Positions 6,784 to 14,704 of a stretch of 29,627 nt of DNA are shown in pieces. Location of the stretch: positions 1-29,627 of the forward strand of contig CAVIGM010000016.1 of NCBI GenBank assembly GCA_963642455.1, in the 5' to 3' direction. A program made the position numbers and the translations under genes. Source of the DNA: Crickella sp963642455 (GTDB lineage: Bacteria > Bacillota > Clostridia > Peptostreptococcales > Anaerovoracaceae). Each line of letters opens with the position of its first letter. Within the stretch, counting starts at the first letter, position 1. The notes under the pieces were generated by a model. That model was given only the letters and a program-made list of their open reading frames with translations. It searched no databases and was not told the origin of the DNA.

Positions 6784-9213
6784 CTATTCGGCTAATTGCC
6801 GGTACTTCGCAATCTGCTCTGACAAGGTCTTCAGCAGAAGATCGGTATCCAGAGGCTTGGCGATATGGTCGTCCATCCCGGCATCTTGCGCCGCAAGCTT
6901 ATCCTCTGTGAAGGCATTGGCTGTCATGGCTATAATCGGAATTGATTTGGCATCGCTTCTGTCCATCGCTCTGATGGCGCGTGTGGCTTCATATCCATCC
7001 ATCACAGGCATCATGATGTCCATGAGAATCGCATCCACTGAGCCAGGATCAGATGCGGCCAGCGCATTTACTGCCTCTTGTCCGTTCCGAGTCTTTATTA
7101 CCAAGGCGCCTTCCTCGGCCAGCAGGAAGCTCACAATTTCCATGTTCAGGTCATTATCCTCAGCGAGTATGATTCTCGTGCCTCGGATGGAGACCGACCG
7201 CTCTGCACTTACAGCGCTTTCTTTCTCATTTGCGTTCTTATCTATATGGAAAGTGGTGACCACCCTAAAGGTCGTGCCTTCACCCTTGACGCTCTCGAAT
7301 GTGATGCTTCCGCCCATCTTATCTACGATATTCTTCACGATTGGCATCCCAAGGCCCGTGCCCTTGTAATTGGTACGCGCATCAGCGGATTCTTGGGCAA
7401 ATGGTTCAAAAAGTTGCTTCTGGAAGTCCTCGGTCATACCGATGCCCGTATCGCGGCAGATGAATTCCATCGTCACCGTATTCTCGTCAGCGCAAATCTC
7501 TCGATAGGTAATATAAATCTTTCCCTTATCCTTGTTGTACTTGACCGCGTTGCTCATTATATTCATCAATATACGCTTATAGTGGGCAGAGCTTCCGATG
7601 AGGTATCTGTGGGAGACTTTGCAATCTTTCTGTATAATCTCTATGCCTCTTTCCTCTGCCAGTCTCTCGATGACATCATAGATTCCCTTGGACAGCTTTA
7701 TAATATCAAAGGATTCGTTCTTAAAGACGATTTCCCCGGACTCAAGCTTACTCATATCAAGAACATCATTGATCAGCTCCAGCAGCAGGCCCGAGGCCTC
7801 CTTGACCTTATTCCTGCATTCGGTCTGTTTCTCAAAATCGTTTGGATAATGATCCGCAATTTCAATCATACCCCTGATGCCGTTGAGTGGAGTCCGTATG
7901 TCATGGCTCATATGCTGCAAGAATTCGGTCTTCGCCTTGTTGCTTCGCTCCGCCTCTAACTTGGCATCCATTAGCTTCTGTTGGTAAGCCATTTCAATCT
8001 CATGGCGTGCTTTCTCTTCTTCAAGGTGATCTTCTATAATCCTCTCAATGCTCTGAATGCCTACAATAACATAGCCGTCGCCACGAGGCTCGAAAATATT
8101 AATTTGATAGTTGATAGGCTCTCCGTTTACAAGCACACGGTAGTTGCACAAATATTCATTCTGTTCATCAAGCGCTTTTCTGAGCGGCTCAACTTTGAGT
8201 GCAGCCTTAAGCATTTCGCGGTCATCCGGATGCACCATATCATTAAGCCACATATCGAGAAATTGCTCGTATGGGAACGATATGTCAAGGACATTGTCCA
8301 GCATGGTGTTGTTGTTCTCGTCTTCATACTTAAGTATCTTCGCTATGCCTTTGTTCATGTCTACAAGAAAAATATTCTTGAAGTTGCGTGCTATACTGTT
8401 GAAGACCAGAATCTGCTCCTCCATCAACATCGTACGCTGCTCTCGTTCGGCATATTCTTTGGAGATATCCAGTCCATACATGATACATTCAAGATGATTG
8501 TTGTTAGGATTGACGATTAAGCGGCACGTAATCCTGGAAGGGCGGATACTTCCATCGTCAAAGAAGGACATTACTTCTTTGATTAGCTCTGTATCTCCGG
8601 CTTCATTCGCACGAAGCAGAGCATCTCGATTGAAGGACTCAAAGAATTTCGATCTTTCTTCCTTATCTGGAATAAAATCAGCCGTCCATCTAATCATGTC
8701 ATCCACCGAATCAAGGTGGATGTCCACCTTTACAGCGTCTGATGCGCCGTTCATTGACAGCACACAATCATCGGTGACATCCATGTGGAAGATTCCTGCG
8801 GCATCAGGAAAAGAGGAAAGGAGCAAGGCTATCCGTTTCTTATAATTAATTTGCACCCTGCGGATATCGGTGATGTCACGCGCGTATTCGATGAAGGCGC
8901 TTGTCCCATTCCAGTTGATGCGCTTCAGCTTGAGCGAAAAGATATTCTTGCCGTTATCAATCTCGGTCTCGCATTCATCAGAATCCCCAATTGTTCGCAG
9001 TGGGCAGAATGGACACTGCTCTTTGATCCCCAAGAAAAATTCATAGCAATGCATGTTTGCATCTGTTGCTTCGTGTGTTACTCCGTGTTTCTTGCCGAAG
9101 TCAATGGTAGCCTTGTTGGCATATATTATCTTCAGATTATCCTCGTCAATCACATGGACAGCTTGGGGAGAGTTATCCAATATTTCTGTTAATAGTTTTG
9201 GATCGTTATTCAT
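6784..9213 (-). CDS. Cytosolic hybrid sensor histidine kinase / response regulator with PAS domains
   Basis: The protein is 809 residues, starting at the ATG at 9213-9211, which has AAAGG a few bases upstream; a TTG 18 bases earlier is possible but less likely. No membrane segment is visible, so it senses an internal signal. Residues about 8-115 form a PAS domain with cysteines 56, 67 and 70 (CYEFF..., CPFCP), a pattern that could bind metal or be redox active. Two further PAS-like regions lie at about 118-255 and 270-395, then a coiled coil. The kinase core has the phosphorylatable His437 in HMSHDIRTPLNG, an N box near NAVKYNKDKG, DTGIGM and GTGLGM. A receiver domain occupies about 682-805 with Asp732 in LMDIMMP and the lysine in HIAKPLD. 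Autophosphorylation and His-to-Asp relay are expected. No DNA-binding output or Hpt partner is nearby, so the downstream target is unknown. Confidence 0.92.
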   Translation of the reverse strand: MNNDPKLLTEILDNSPQAVHVIDEDNLKIIYANKATIDFGKKHGVTHEATDANMHCYEFFLGIKEQCPFCPLRTIGDSDECETEIDNGKNIFSLKLKRINWNGTSAFIEYARDITDIRRVQINYKKRIALLLSSFPDAAGIFHMDVTDDCVLSMNGASDAVKVDIHLDSVDDMIRWTADFIPDKEERSKFFESFNRDALLRANEAGDTELIKEVMSFFDDGSIRPSRITCRLIVNPNNNHLECIMYGLDISKEYAEREQRTMLMEEQILVFNSIARNFKNIFLVDMNKGIAKILKYEDENNNTMLDNVLDISFPYEQFLDMWLNDMVHPDDREMLKAALKVEPLRKALDEQNEYLCNYRVLVNGEPINYQINIFEPRGDGYVIVGIQSIERIIEDHLEEEKARHEIEMAYQQKLMDAKLEAERSNKAKTEFLQHMSHDIRTPLNGIRGMIEIADHYPNDFEKQTECRNKVKEASGLLLELINDVLDMSKLESGEIVFKNESFDIIKLSKGIYDVIERLAEERGIEIIQKDCKVSHRYLIGSSAHYKRILMNIMSNAVKYNKDKGKIYITYREICADENTVTMEFICRDTGIGMTEDFQKQLFEPFAQESADARTNYKGTGLGMPIVKNIVDKMGGSITFESVKGEGTTFRVVTTFHIDKNANEKESAVSAERSVSIRGTRIILAEDNDLNMEIVSFLLAEEGALVIKTRNGQEAVNALAASDPGSVDAILMDIMMPVMDGYEATRAIRAMDRSDAKSIPIIAMTANAFTEDKLAAQDAGMDDHIAKPLDTDLLLKTLSEQIAKYRQLAE

Positions 9214-9224
9214 GGCTTTCCTTT

Positions 9225-9266
9225 CACGCAATTATCTTCAAGTGATTATTTCCACGCAATTATCTT
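9225..9266. repeat. Direct repeat CACGCAATTATCTT in the kinase promoter region
   Basis: Two perfect 14-bp copies at 9225-9238 and 9253-9266 are 28 bp apart. On the minus strand each reads AAGATAATTGCGTG, so the upstream copy supplies a TTGCGT and the downstream copy a GATAAT. Confidence 0.7.
9231..9259 (-). promoter_or_regulatory. Candidate promoter of the hybrid kinase gene
   Basis: On the minus strand TTGCGT (9259-9254), a 17-base spacer and GATAAT (9236-9231) lie about 18 bases upstream of the start codon. The match is fair and the leader would be short. Confidence 0.35.
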
Positions 9267-9550
9267 TACGTTAATATCTTCATTTTCCTAATTTAAATAT
9301 TACTTCTATACGGTTGCATGCAGACCATATCTATACTATACATATTTTTTTTATTTTAACCCGAAAGCGTCCACAATGGTAGAACTTTTTTTGCATACTG
9401 CACACCACGCGCTGCCCAAATAATCCAGCAAAAACAAGACAATACACAGCTTTTGTGTTAATATGTATACGCGATTGTGCGTCAAGTGCGAAATAAGGAT
9501 GTGACAAGCGCATAATAATTATTTATTAACTATTCATTTGGAGGAAAGAG

Positions 9551-10633
9551 ATGAAATACGATAGAGTGTATAATTTTTCTGCAGGCCCTGCAATGATGCC
9601 AGAGCCAGTTCTCGAAGAAATCGCAGCTGAAGTTCTGAACTACAAGGGTTCGGGAATGTCTGTAATGGAAATGAGCCACAGATCAAAGGTGTTCATTCAG
9701 ATTTATGAGGAAGCAGTAGCTGATCTTCGTAAGCTTATGAATATTCCTGATAATTACAAGGTTCTCTTCGTACAGGGCGGCGGCACAACACAGTTCGCAA
9801 TGGTTCCACTTAACCTCATGAAGGGTGGAGTTGCTTGCTATGTTGAAACAGGTACATGGTCGAAGAAGGCTATTGCCGAGGCAAAGAAGTATGGCGAGGT
9901 AAAGGTCGTAGCTTCATCAGCTGACAAGAATTTCTCATATATTCCTGATTGCAGCGATCTTGATATTCCAGACAATGCAGATTATGTATACATCTGTGAG
10001 AACGAGACTATTAACGGAACAACATACAACAAGCTCCCTGATACAAAGGGCAAGATTCTTGTATCCGACCAGTCATCAATGTTCCTTTCAAGACCTTGCA
10101 ATGTTGAGGACTATGGTCTGATTTGGGCAGGCGTACAGAAGAATGTTGGACCTGCAGGAATGGCAGTTGTAATCATCAGAGAAGACCTCATCGGTGAAGT
10201 TCCTGATTTCTGCCCAACATATTTGAGCTATAAGATTCACGCTGACAAGGATTCAATGTACAATACACCTAACTGCTGGGCAATTTACTGCTGCGGTAAG
10301 GTATTCAAATACCTGCTCGAGAACGGCGGACTTGAGGGCATCAAAGAAAGAAACGAAGCAAAGGCTAAGATTTTCTATGATTTCCTTGACGAGAGCAAGC
10401 TCTTTAACGGAAATGTTAATCCTGCAGACCGCTCACTTATGAACTGCACATTTACAGCAGGCTCAGAGGAAGAGGATGCAGAGGTTGTAAAGGCTACAAA
10501 GGCAGCAGGCTTTGACAATCTTAAGGGACACAGAAGTGTCGGTGGCCTCAGAGCTTCCATCTACAATGCAATGCCACAAGAGGGCGTTGAGGCTCTCGTT
10601 GAATTCCTCAAGAAATACGAAGCTGCCAAATAG
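9551..10633 (+). CDS. serC: Phosphoserine aminotransferase
   Basis: This 360-residue class V aminotransferase converts 3-phosphohydroxypyruvate and glutamate to phosphoserine and 2-oxoglutarate in serine (and possibly pyridoxal phosphate) synthesis. The start has GGAGGAAAG immediately upstream. Diagnostic features are the opening YNFSAGPAMMPEPVLEE, SHRSKVF near residue 43, the FVQGGGTTQFA loop near 75, DQSSMFLSRP around 175, and the PLP lysine at residue 197 in WAGVQKNVGPAG. The C-terminus has GHRSVGGLRASIYNA and ends EALVEFLKKYE. Length and motifs are normal for the family. It is not followed by serA; a transporter gene lies 63 bases downstream on the same strand and may be cotranscribed. 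Confidence 0.96.
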   Translation: MKYDRVYNFSAGPAMMPEPVLEEIAAEVLNYKGSGMSVMEMSHRSKVFIQIYEEAVADLRKLMNIPDNYKVLFVQGGGTTQFAMVPLNLMKGGVACYVETGTWSKKAIAEAKKYGEVKVVASSADKNFSYIPDCSDLDIPDNADYVYICENETINGTTYNKLPDTKGKILVSDQSSMFLSRPCNVEDYGLIWAGVQKNVGPAGMAVVIIREDLIGEVPDFCPTYLSYKIHADKDSMYNTPNCWAIYCCGKVFKYLLENGGLEGIKERNEAKAKIFYDFLDESKLFNGNVNPADRSLMNCTFTAGSEEEDAEVVKATKAAGFDNLKGHRSVGGLRASIYNAMPQEGVEALVEFLKKYEAAK

Positions 10634-10696
10634 GTCGAATATATCGAGCACAACAACTCGAAAATAATAACAAGTAACGAATAGGATGAGTAGAAT

Positions 10697-11608
10697 ATGT
10701 GGTTAGTATTTACCCTGATAACAACTTTATTTTGGAGTATAGCTGAATTATTTTACAAAAAAGGTGCCCATAGAGATGAACGCTATGGGCATCTTAAAAT
10801 TTGTATATGCGTAGGAACCGTAATGGGCCTCCACGCCTGCTTCACTCTTCTGACTCAGGACATAGCTTATGATCCAATCAATCTCATAAGGTATATGCCT
10901 GTTTCGCTTTGCTATATAATTTCTATGGCGTTCTCTTTCTATGGCGTTCGCTATATCGAGGAGTCGATTTCCGATCCGATAGAGAATACATCCGGTGCCA
11001 TCTGCTGCCTCATGACTGCGATTTTCCTCGGGCAGAGGATTTCCGCAGGTGCCGCAATCGCTGTTGTGATTATACTCATAGGTATTCTCGGAATCGGTTT
11101 TCTCGAGAAAAAAGGGGATACCGACAGAAGCAAGGTGCTCGGCAAGAGAATGGCGGCGATAGCATTCTCCATGCCTTTCCTGTATGCGATACTCGATGCG
11201 CTCGGAAGCTTCCTTGATATCTATTATCTTGATATGGAAACAAGCCCGCTTTTCAATATAACGGACGAGACAATCGAGGCTGTGGCAAATACCTCTTATG
11301 AGCTTAGCTTCGCCTTCGTCGCTCTGGTTCTGTTCATATATATGAAGCACAATGGAGTGGATTTCGAGCTTCCTAAGCAAAAGGACAAGATAATAGCCGC
11401 CATATGCGAGACAGGCGGCCAATTTACTTATGTATATGCGATGAGCGGAAACGGAGCAATTGCTGCACCTATCATTTCGTCGGTATGCGTTTTCTCCTTG
11501 CTCTTATCGAGAATAGTGCTTAAGGAGAAGCTCACAACCAAGCAGTATGGCTTCATCGCACTCGTTCTTCTCGGAATACTTCTGCTTGCAATAATCGAAG
11601 GCGATTAG
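10697..11608 (+). CDS. EamA/DMT-superfamily membrane transporter
   Basis: The 303-residue protein is almost wholly hydrophobic, with about ten predicted membrane helices in two halves, as in drug/metabolite transporters. The start WLVFTLITTLFWSIAELFYKKGA, the mid IIILIGILGIGFLEKKG and the end RIVLKEKLTTKQYGFIALVLLGILLL fit the EamA pattern, where a helix pair ends each repeat with 'E..T..Q..G..L...G'. A less hydrophobic insert (about 177-205) separates the two halves. The substrate is unknown; export of a metabolite such as an amino acid is common in the family. It follows serC by 63 bases, hinting at cotranscription. It ends 21 bases from the convergent desulfurase gene with no obvious terminator between. 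Confidence 0.8.
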   Translation: MWLVFTLITTLFWSIAELFYKKGAHRDERYGHLKICICVGTVMGLHACFTLLTQDIAYDPINLIRYMPVSLCYIISMAFSFYGVRYIEESISDPIENTSGAICCLMTAIFLGQRISAGAAIAVVIILIGILGIGFLEKKGDTDRSKVLGKRMAAIAFSMPFLYAILDALGSFLDIYYLDMETSPLFNITDETIEAVANTSYELSFAFVALVLFIYMKHNGVDFELPKQKDKIIAAICETGGQFTYVYAMSGNGAIAAPIISSVCVFSLLLSRIVLKEKLTTKQYGFIALVLLGILLLAIIEGD

Positions 11609-11629
11609 AGATGAATGAAGCCAATCAGT

Positions 11630-12784
11630 CTAAATCAATTCATTAAGTGCTTTGATTGCGGCATCGACATCATCCTCAGTATTCCAATATCCAACTGCGA
11701 ATCTTATGGTTCCAGTAGGGAAGGTACCGAGAGTCTTATGTGTATTAGGTGCACAGTGAAGACCAACTCGAGTCATAATTCCATAAAGACTATCAAGCTC
11801 AAAGGCTACTTCGGCGGGATCTCTTTCAAGCGTTTGAATTGAGATAACGCCGGTTCTTTTATCTGTATTATGCTTGCCTGCGATTATGAGCTTGCCAGAT
11901 TCCTCCATTGGCTTAAGACCATCGAGGAATCTCTTAGTAAGCTTCATTTCGTGCTCATATATCTTATCCATTCCGGTATTTGCAATCCATTCAAGACCTG
12001 CATGAAGACCGACAATGCCAGGAAGGTTCATCGTACCTGACTCGAATCTGTCTGGCATGAAATCCGGAATCTCCTCAGTATGGCTTATGCTTCCTGTTCC
12101 TCCCGAAATGATAGGATCAATCTGCATATATAAATCCTCTTTGACGATAAAACCGCCAATTCCCTGAGGGCCGAGAAGACCTTTATGGCCTGTGAAGCAG
12201 AGCGCGTCAATATGCATTTCCTTCATATTAATAGGAATGACACCTGCAGTCTGAGCCGAATCGACTATAAATAGAAGCCCGTGAGCCTCGCAGAATTCGC
12301 CAACCTCCTTAAGTGGCAAAATCGTTCCGCAGACATTGCTTGCATGTGTCATTACAACAGCCTTGGTATTTGGCTTAAGGCATTTCTCGAGAGAGTCGAG
12401 AATGAGAGAGCCTTCCTTGTCACACTCAGCGCGCGAGAAGCTGAGGCCTTTCTTTTCAAGCTGAACAAGAGGACGCATTACGGCATTGTGCTCAACCGAC
12501 GAGGTGATGATGTGGTCGCCAGGCTTGAAAAGACCTTTGATGACGATGTTCAAGCTCTCTGTAACGTTCTTTGTGAATACAACATTCTTGCAGTCTTCGC
12601 CGCCGAACATATCGCAGAGCATTTGTCTTGTGTCAAAAACAAGTCCTTCGAGGTTGAAGGCTGTCTCGTAGGTTCCGCGATTGATGTTAGCGCCAACGCT
12701 GGTCATGTATTCAAATACTGCGGCAGGTACGGTTTCCGGCTTAGGGAAGGTCGTAGCTGCGTTATCTAAATATATCTTTTCCAT
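11630..12784 (-). CDS. Class V aminotransferase, cysteine desulfurase/selenocysteine lyase family
   Basis: The 384-residue PLP enzyme opens IYLDNAATTFPKPETV. It has SSVEHNAVMRP near residue 97, THASNVCGTILP near 147, VDSAQTAGVIPI near 174, the PLP lysine at residue 201 in FTGHKGLLGPQG, and RFESGTMNLPGI near 245. A cysteine in GLHCAPNTHKTLGT near residue 350 is positioned to act on the substrate sulfur or selenium. It most resembles the stand-alone cysteine desulfurase family (TIGR01977 type), which often accompanies YedE, TusA-like and DUF3343 genes in selenium-using anaerobes. It is divergent from that very operon, 187 bases away, so it may mobilise S or Se from cysteine or selenocysteine for the same pathway. 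A good ribosome binding site is not obvious. Confidence 0.88.
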   Translation of the reverse strand: MEKIYLDNAATTFPKPETVPAAVFEYMTSVGANINRGTYETAFNLEGLVFDTRQMLCDMFGGEDCKNVVFTKNVTESLNIVIKGLFKPGDHIITSSVEHNAVMRPLVQLEKKGLSFSRAECDKEGSLILDSLEKCLKPNTKAVVMTHASNVCGTILPLKEVGEFCEAHGLLFIVDSAQTAGVIPINMKEMHIDALCFTGHKGLLGPQGIGGFIVKEDLYMQIDPIISGGTGSISHTEEIPDFMPDRFESGTMNLPGIVGLHAGLEWIANTGMDKIYEHEMKLTKRFLDGLKPMEESGKLIIAGKHNTDKRTGVISIQTLERDPAEVAFELDSLYGIMTRVGLHCAPNTHKTLGTFPTGTIRFAVGYWNTEDDVDAAIKALNELI

Positions 12785-12918
12785 GCTTCAATAATATCAT
12801 TTAATCATGCCTTTATATATTTTTAGTGAGACGGCAAGTATAGATTTTTTCAATAGAAAAAGAAAATGCTATTCAAATACCTTATTAGACAACACCCATA
12901 GAATTACTTAAAATTTTC

Positions 12919-12947
12919 TTGTATGAATAATACATATAACTTATATC
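12919..12947 (+). promoter_or_regulatory. Candidate promoter of the yedE operon
   Basis: TTGTAT (12919-12924), 17 bases, TATATC (12942-12947) in a very AT-rich divergent region, 24 bases upstream of the start codon. GAGGGG at 12960-12965 is the ribosome binding site. Confidence 0.4.
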
Positions 12948-12971
12948 ACTATATCAAAAGAGGGGTTTATT

Positions 12972-14081
12972 ATGACAAATTCATCAAAGAAAGACAAGCT
13001 GATTATCGTCATTGCCGGTCTTGTAATCGGTGTGATCGCAGCTTCCCTGGTTTACTTCGGTAACCCAAAGAACATGGGCTTCTGTATCGCATGTTTCCTT
13101 CGTGACACTTCTGGTGCACTTGGACTTCACAGAGCAGCTCCTGTTCAGTACATTCGTCCTGAGATCATCGGAATCGTTCTCGGATCACTGATTTGCGCTT
13201 TCGCAAAGAAAGAGTTCTCCCCACGCGGTGGTAGCGCTCCTATGACAAGATTCGTCCTCGCATTCTGCGCAATGGTTGGATGTCTGATGTTCCTCGGATG
13301 CCCATTCAGAATGGTTCTGAGACTTGCAGGCGGAGACCTGAATGCACTCGTTGGATTCGTTGGTTTCGCTGTTGGTATCCTTGTAGGAATCTTCTTCCTT
13401 AAGAAGGGCTTCTCACTCAAGAGAACTTATAAGCTCTCAACAGGTGAGGGACTTGTACTTCCTATTATTGAAGTAATTATCTTTGCTCTTCTTGTTGCAG
13501 CACCAGCATTCATCTTCTTCTCACCATCAGTAGTTCCAGAAGGTTCACCTGGACCTGGAGCAGCTCACGCTGCAATCGCAATTTCTCTCATCGCAGGACT
13601 CATTGTAGGAGCTCTTGCTCAGAGAACAAGACTCTGCATGGTTGGCGGAATCAGAGACGCTGTACTCTTCAAAGAATCAAGACTTCTTCTTGGATTCGTT
13701 GCAATCTTTGCTGCAGCTCTTATCACTAACTATATCCTTGGTTCAATCACAGGAACTCCTTTCGTTACATGGGGCTTCGAGGCACAGCCTGTAGCATTCA
13801 ATGACGGACTTTGGAACTTCCTTGGACTCTTCCTTGTTGGTTTTGCTTGCTGCCTCCTCGGTGGATGCCCACTCAGACAGCTCGTTATGTCCGGCGAAGG
13901 AAACACAGACTCAGCTGTTGTAGTTGTAGGTCTCATGATTGGTGCAGCATTCTGCCACAACTTCGGACTTGCTTCAAGCGGCGAGGGCCCAACAGACTAT
14001 GGTAAGATCGCAGTAATTCTTTGCATTATCGTTGTTGCAATCATCGGATGCATGAACACTTTCGGAAAGAAAGCAGAATAA
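12972..14081 (+). CDS. yedE: YedE/YeeE-family membrane protein, putative selenium or sulfur transporter
   Basis: The 369-residue polytopic protein has roughly ten membrane segments in two related halves. Conserved cysteine motifs recur: NMGFCIACFLRDTSGALGLH near residue 35, FLGCPFRMVLRLAGGDLNAL near 115, QRTRLCMVGGIRDAVLFKE near 217 and LLGGCPLRQLVMSGEGNTD near 295. These are the signatures of the YeeE/YedE family, which includes the thiosulfate channel TsuA. The overall sequence is closest in my judgement to the selenium-associated YedE subgroup (TIGR04112 type). The cysteines could relay the chalcogen across the membrane. TusA-like and DUF3343 genes follow within 20 bases of each other, forming one operon. 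Which element is moved, selenium or sulfur, cannot be decided here; no selD or selAB is in the window. Confidence 0.88.
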   Translation: MTNSSKKDKLIIVIAGLVIGVIAASLVYFGNPKNMGFCIACFLRDTSGALGLHRAAPVQYIRPEIIGIVLGSLICAFAKKEFSPRGGSAPMTRFVLAFCAMVGCLMFLGCPFRMVLRLAGGDLNALVGFVGFAVGILVGIFFLKKGFSLKRTYKLSTGEGLVLPIIEVIIFALLVAAPAFIFFSPSVVPEGSPGPGAAHAAIAISLIAGLIVGALAQRTRLCMVGGIRDAVLFKESRLLLGFVAIFAAALITNYILGSITGTPFVTWGFEAQPVAFNDGLWNFLGLFLVGFACCLLGGCPLRQLVMSGEGNTDSAVVVVGLMIGAAFCHNFGLASSGEGPTDYGKIAVILCIIVVAIIGCMNTFGKKAE

Positions 14082-14100
14082 TTTGACGGAGGGACTTGAA

Positions 14101-14301
14101 ATGATTGATGCAAGAGGTTTATCATGTCCACAGCCAGTAATCATGGTTTCACAGGCTATGAAGAGTGGCGAGGCTAGCTACACAGTAAAGGTTGATGCAG
14201 TAACTCCTAAGGAGAACGTAACTCGTTATGCTGAGAGCCAGGGATACAAGGTATCCGTAGAGGAAGCAGACGGCGAGTTCACACTGACACTCACCAAATA
14301 A
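14101..14301 (+). CDS. TusA-family sulfurtransferase/selenium carrier
   Basis: The 66-residue protein starts at the ATG at 14101, with GGAGGG seven bases upstream; the longer frame from TTG at 14083 would include its own ribosome binding site and is rejected. It shows the TusA layout: MIDARGLSCPQPVIMV with the single conserved cysteine in the CPxP motif, then a two-layer alpha/beta fold ending FTLTLTK. TusA-like proteins carry persulfide (or selenide) on this cysteine between partner enzymes. The DsrE-like C-terminal domain present in the longer YedF proteins is missing. It lies 19 bases after yedE and 19 before the DUF3343 gene, so it probably accepts what YedE imports, as TsuB does with TsuA. 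Confidence 0.9.
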   Translation: MIDARGLSCPQPVIMVSQAMKSGEASYTVKVDAVTPKENVTRYAESQGYKVSVEEADGEFTLTLTK

Positions 14302-14320
14302 TTAAGCCGGAAAGGATGAT

Positions 14321-14563
14321 ATGACATACATCGCTACATTCTACTCGCATTTCGGTGCAATTCGTTATCAGAAGCTTTGCAAGGAGAAGGGCTATCCATC
14401 AATGGCGATGCCTGTACCACGCAACCTAAGCAGTAGCTGCGGGACCTGCGTTAAATACGAAGCTGATGAGGCTTTATATGACAAAGACCATGACGAAATA
14501 GAGCAGATAGTGCTTTGTACCGAGTCTGGCTATGAGCTTTTATTCAAAGCTGAGAATAGCTAA
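14321..14563 (+). CDS. DUF3343 small protein, putative Se/S carrier
   Basis: The 80-residue soluble protein has the DUF3343 pattern: YIATFYSHFGAIRYQKLCKEKG at the start and a central PVPRNLSSSCGTCVKYE, where family members normally have 'SS.CG' before a beta strand. The pair of cysteines in CGTC may bind or carry selenium or sulfur, as proposed for the family, but no activity is established to my knowledge. AAAGGA lies about eight bases upstream of the ATG. It is the last gene of the yedE operon and is followed by a terminator at 14592. Confidence 0.85.
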   Translation: MTYIATFYSHFGAIRYQKLCKEKGYPSMAMPVPRNLSSSCGTCVKYEADEALYDKDHDEIEQIVLCTESGYELLFKAENS

Positions 14564-14591
14564 TAGACACATCTTTTCTACTAAAGACTAT

Positions 14592-14630
14592 AAGAGGTTT
14601 GCCGAACAATGGCAGACCTCTTGTTGTATT
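14592..14630 (+). terminator. Terminator of the yedE-tusA-DUF3343 operon
   Basis: AAGAGGTTTGCC (14592-14603) pairs with GGCAGACCTCTT (14611-14622) with one G-U pair around a 7-base loop, followed by TTGTTGTATT. The T-run is imperfect. The stem-loop overlaps the first PurBox of purR. Confidence 0.75.
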
Positions 14631-14640
14631 ATTCGGAAAA
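14598..14640. promoter_or_regulatory. Pair of inverted PurBoxes (PurR operator)
   Basis: The Bacillus PurBox is AWWWCCGAACWWT. Box 1 (14598-14610) is TTTGCCGAACAAT, 11 of 13 matches. Box 2 (14628-14640) read on the other strand is TTTTCCGAATAAT, also 11 of 13. They face each other across 17 bases, the spacing known for functional PurBox pairs. Box 2 overlaps the candidate -35 element of purR. Confidence 0.7.
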
Positions 14641-14652
14641 ATGTAATAAAAT
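14624..14652 (+). promoter_or_regulatory. Candidate purR promoter
   Basis: TTGTAT (14624-14629), 17 bases, TAAAAT (14647-14652), about 50 bases upstream of the chosen purR start. Its -35 element lies inside PurBox 2, so PurR bound there would block RNA polymerase. Confidence 0.5.
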
Positions 14653-14704
14653 TAACGCAATATATTGTGTATTTGTACGGTTATTGAGCTGGCAGGTTAT
14701 ACTT

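Larger units (their letters stand above)
9214..9550. other. Divergent intergenic region between the kinase and serC
   Basis: This 337-bp, AT-rich stretch has no convincing gene. It holds the kinase-side direct repeats and a weak candidate promoter for serC (AAGACA at 9436-9441, 17-base spacer, TAATAT at 9459-9464). No riboswitch or T-box leader could be recognised by eye. GGAGGAAAG at 9540-9548 is the serC ribosome binding site. Confidence 0.5.

Noticed and set aside
7078..7959. 293-residue open frame on the plus strand inside the kinase gene
   Set aside because: It is antisense to a region with clear kinase motifs, has no ribosome binding site and shows no family features.
10748..11422. 224-residue open frame antisense to the EamA-type transporter
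   Set aside because: Composition is that of an antisense shadow (His/Tyr/Arg-rich, no domain), and the sense frame has a convincing membrane pattern.
12972..14563. Selenocysteine (in-frame TGA) in the YedE/TusA/DUF3343 genes
   Set aside because: All three frames are uninterrupted and end at TAA or TAG; no in-frame TGA occurs at a cysteine position.
14609..14704. Longer purR start at 14609
   Set aside because: The extra 32 residues would be coded by the terminator and operator region, have no family match, and the shorter form has the usual length.
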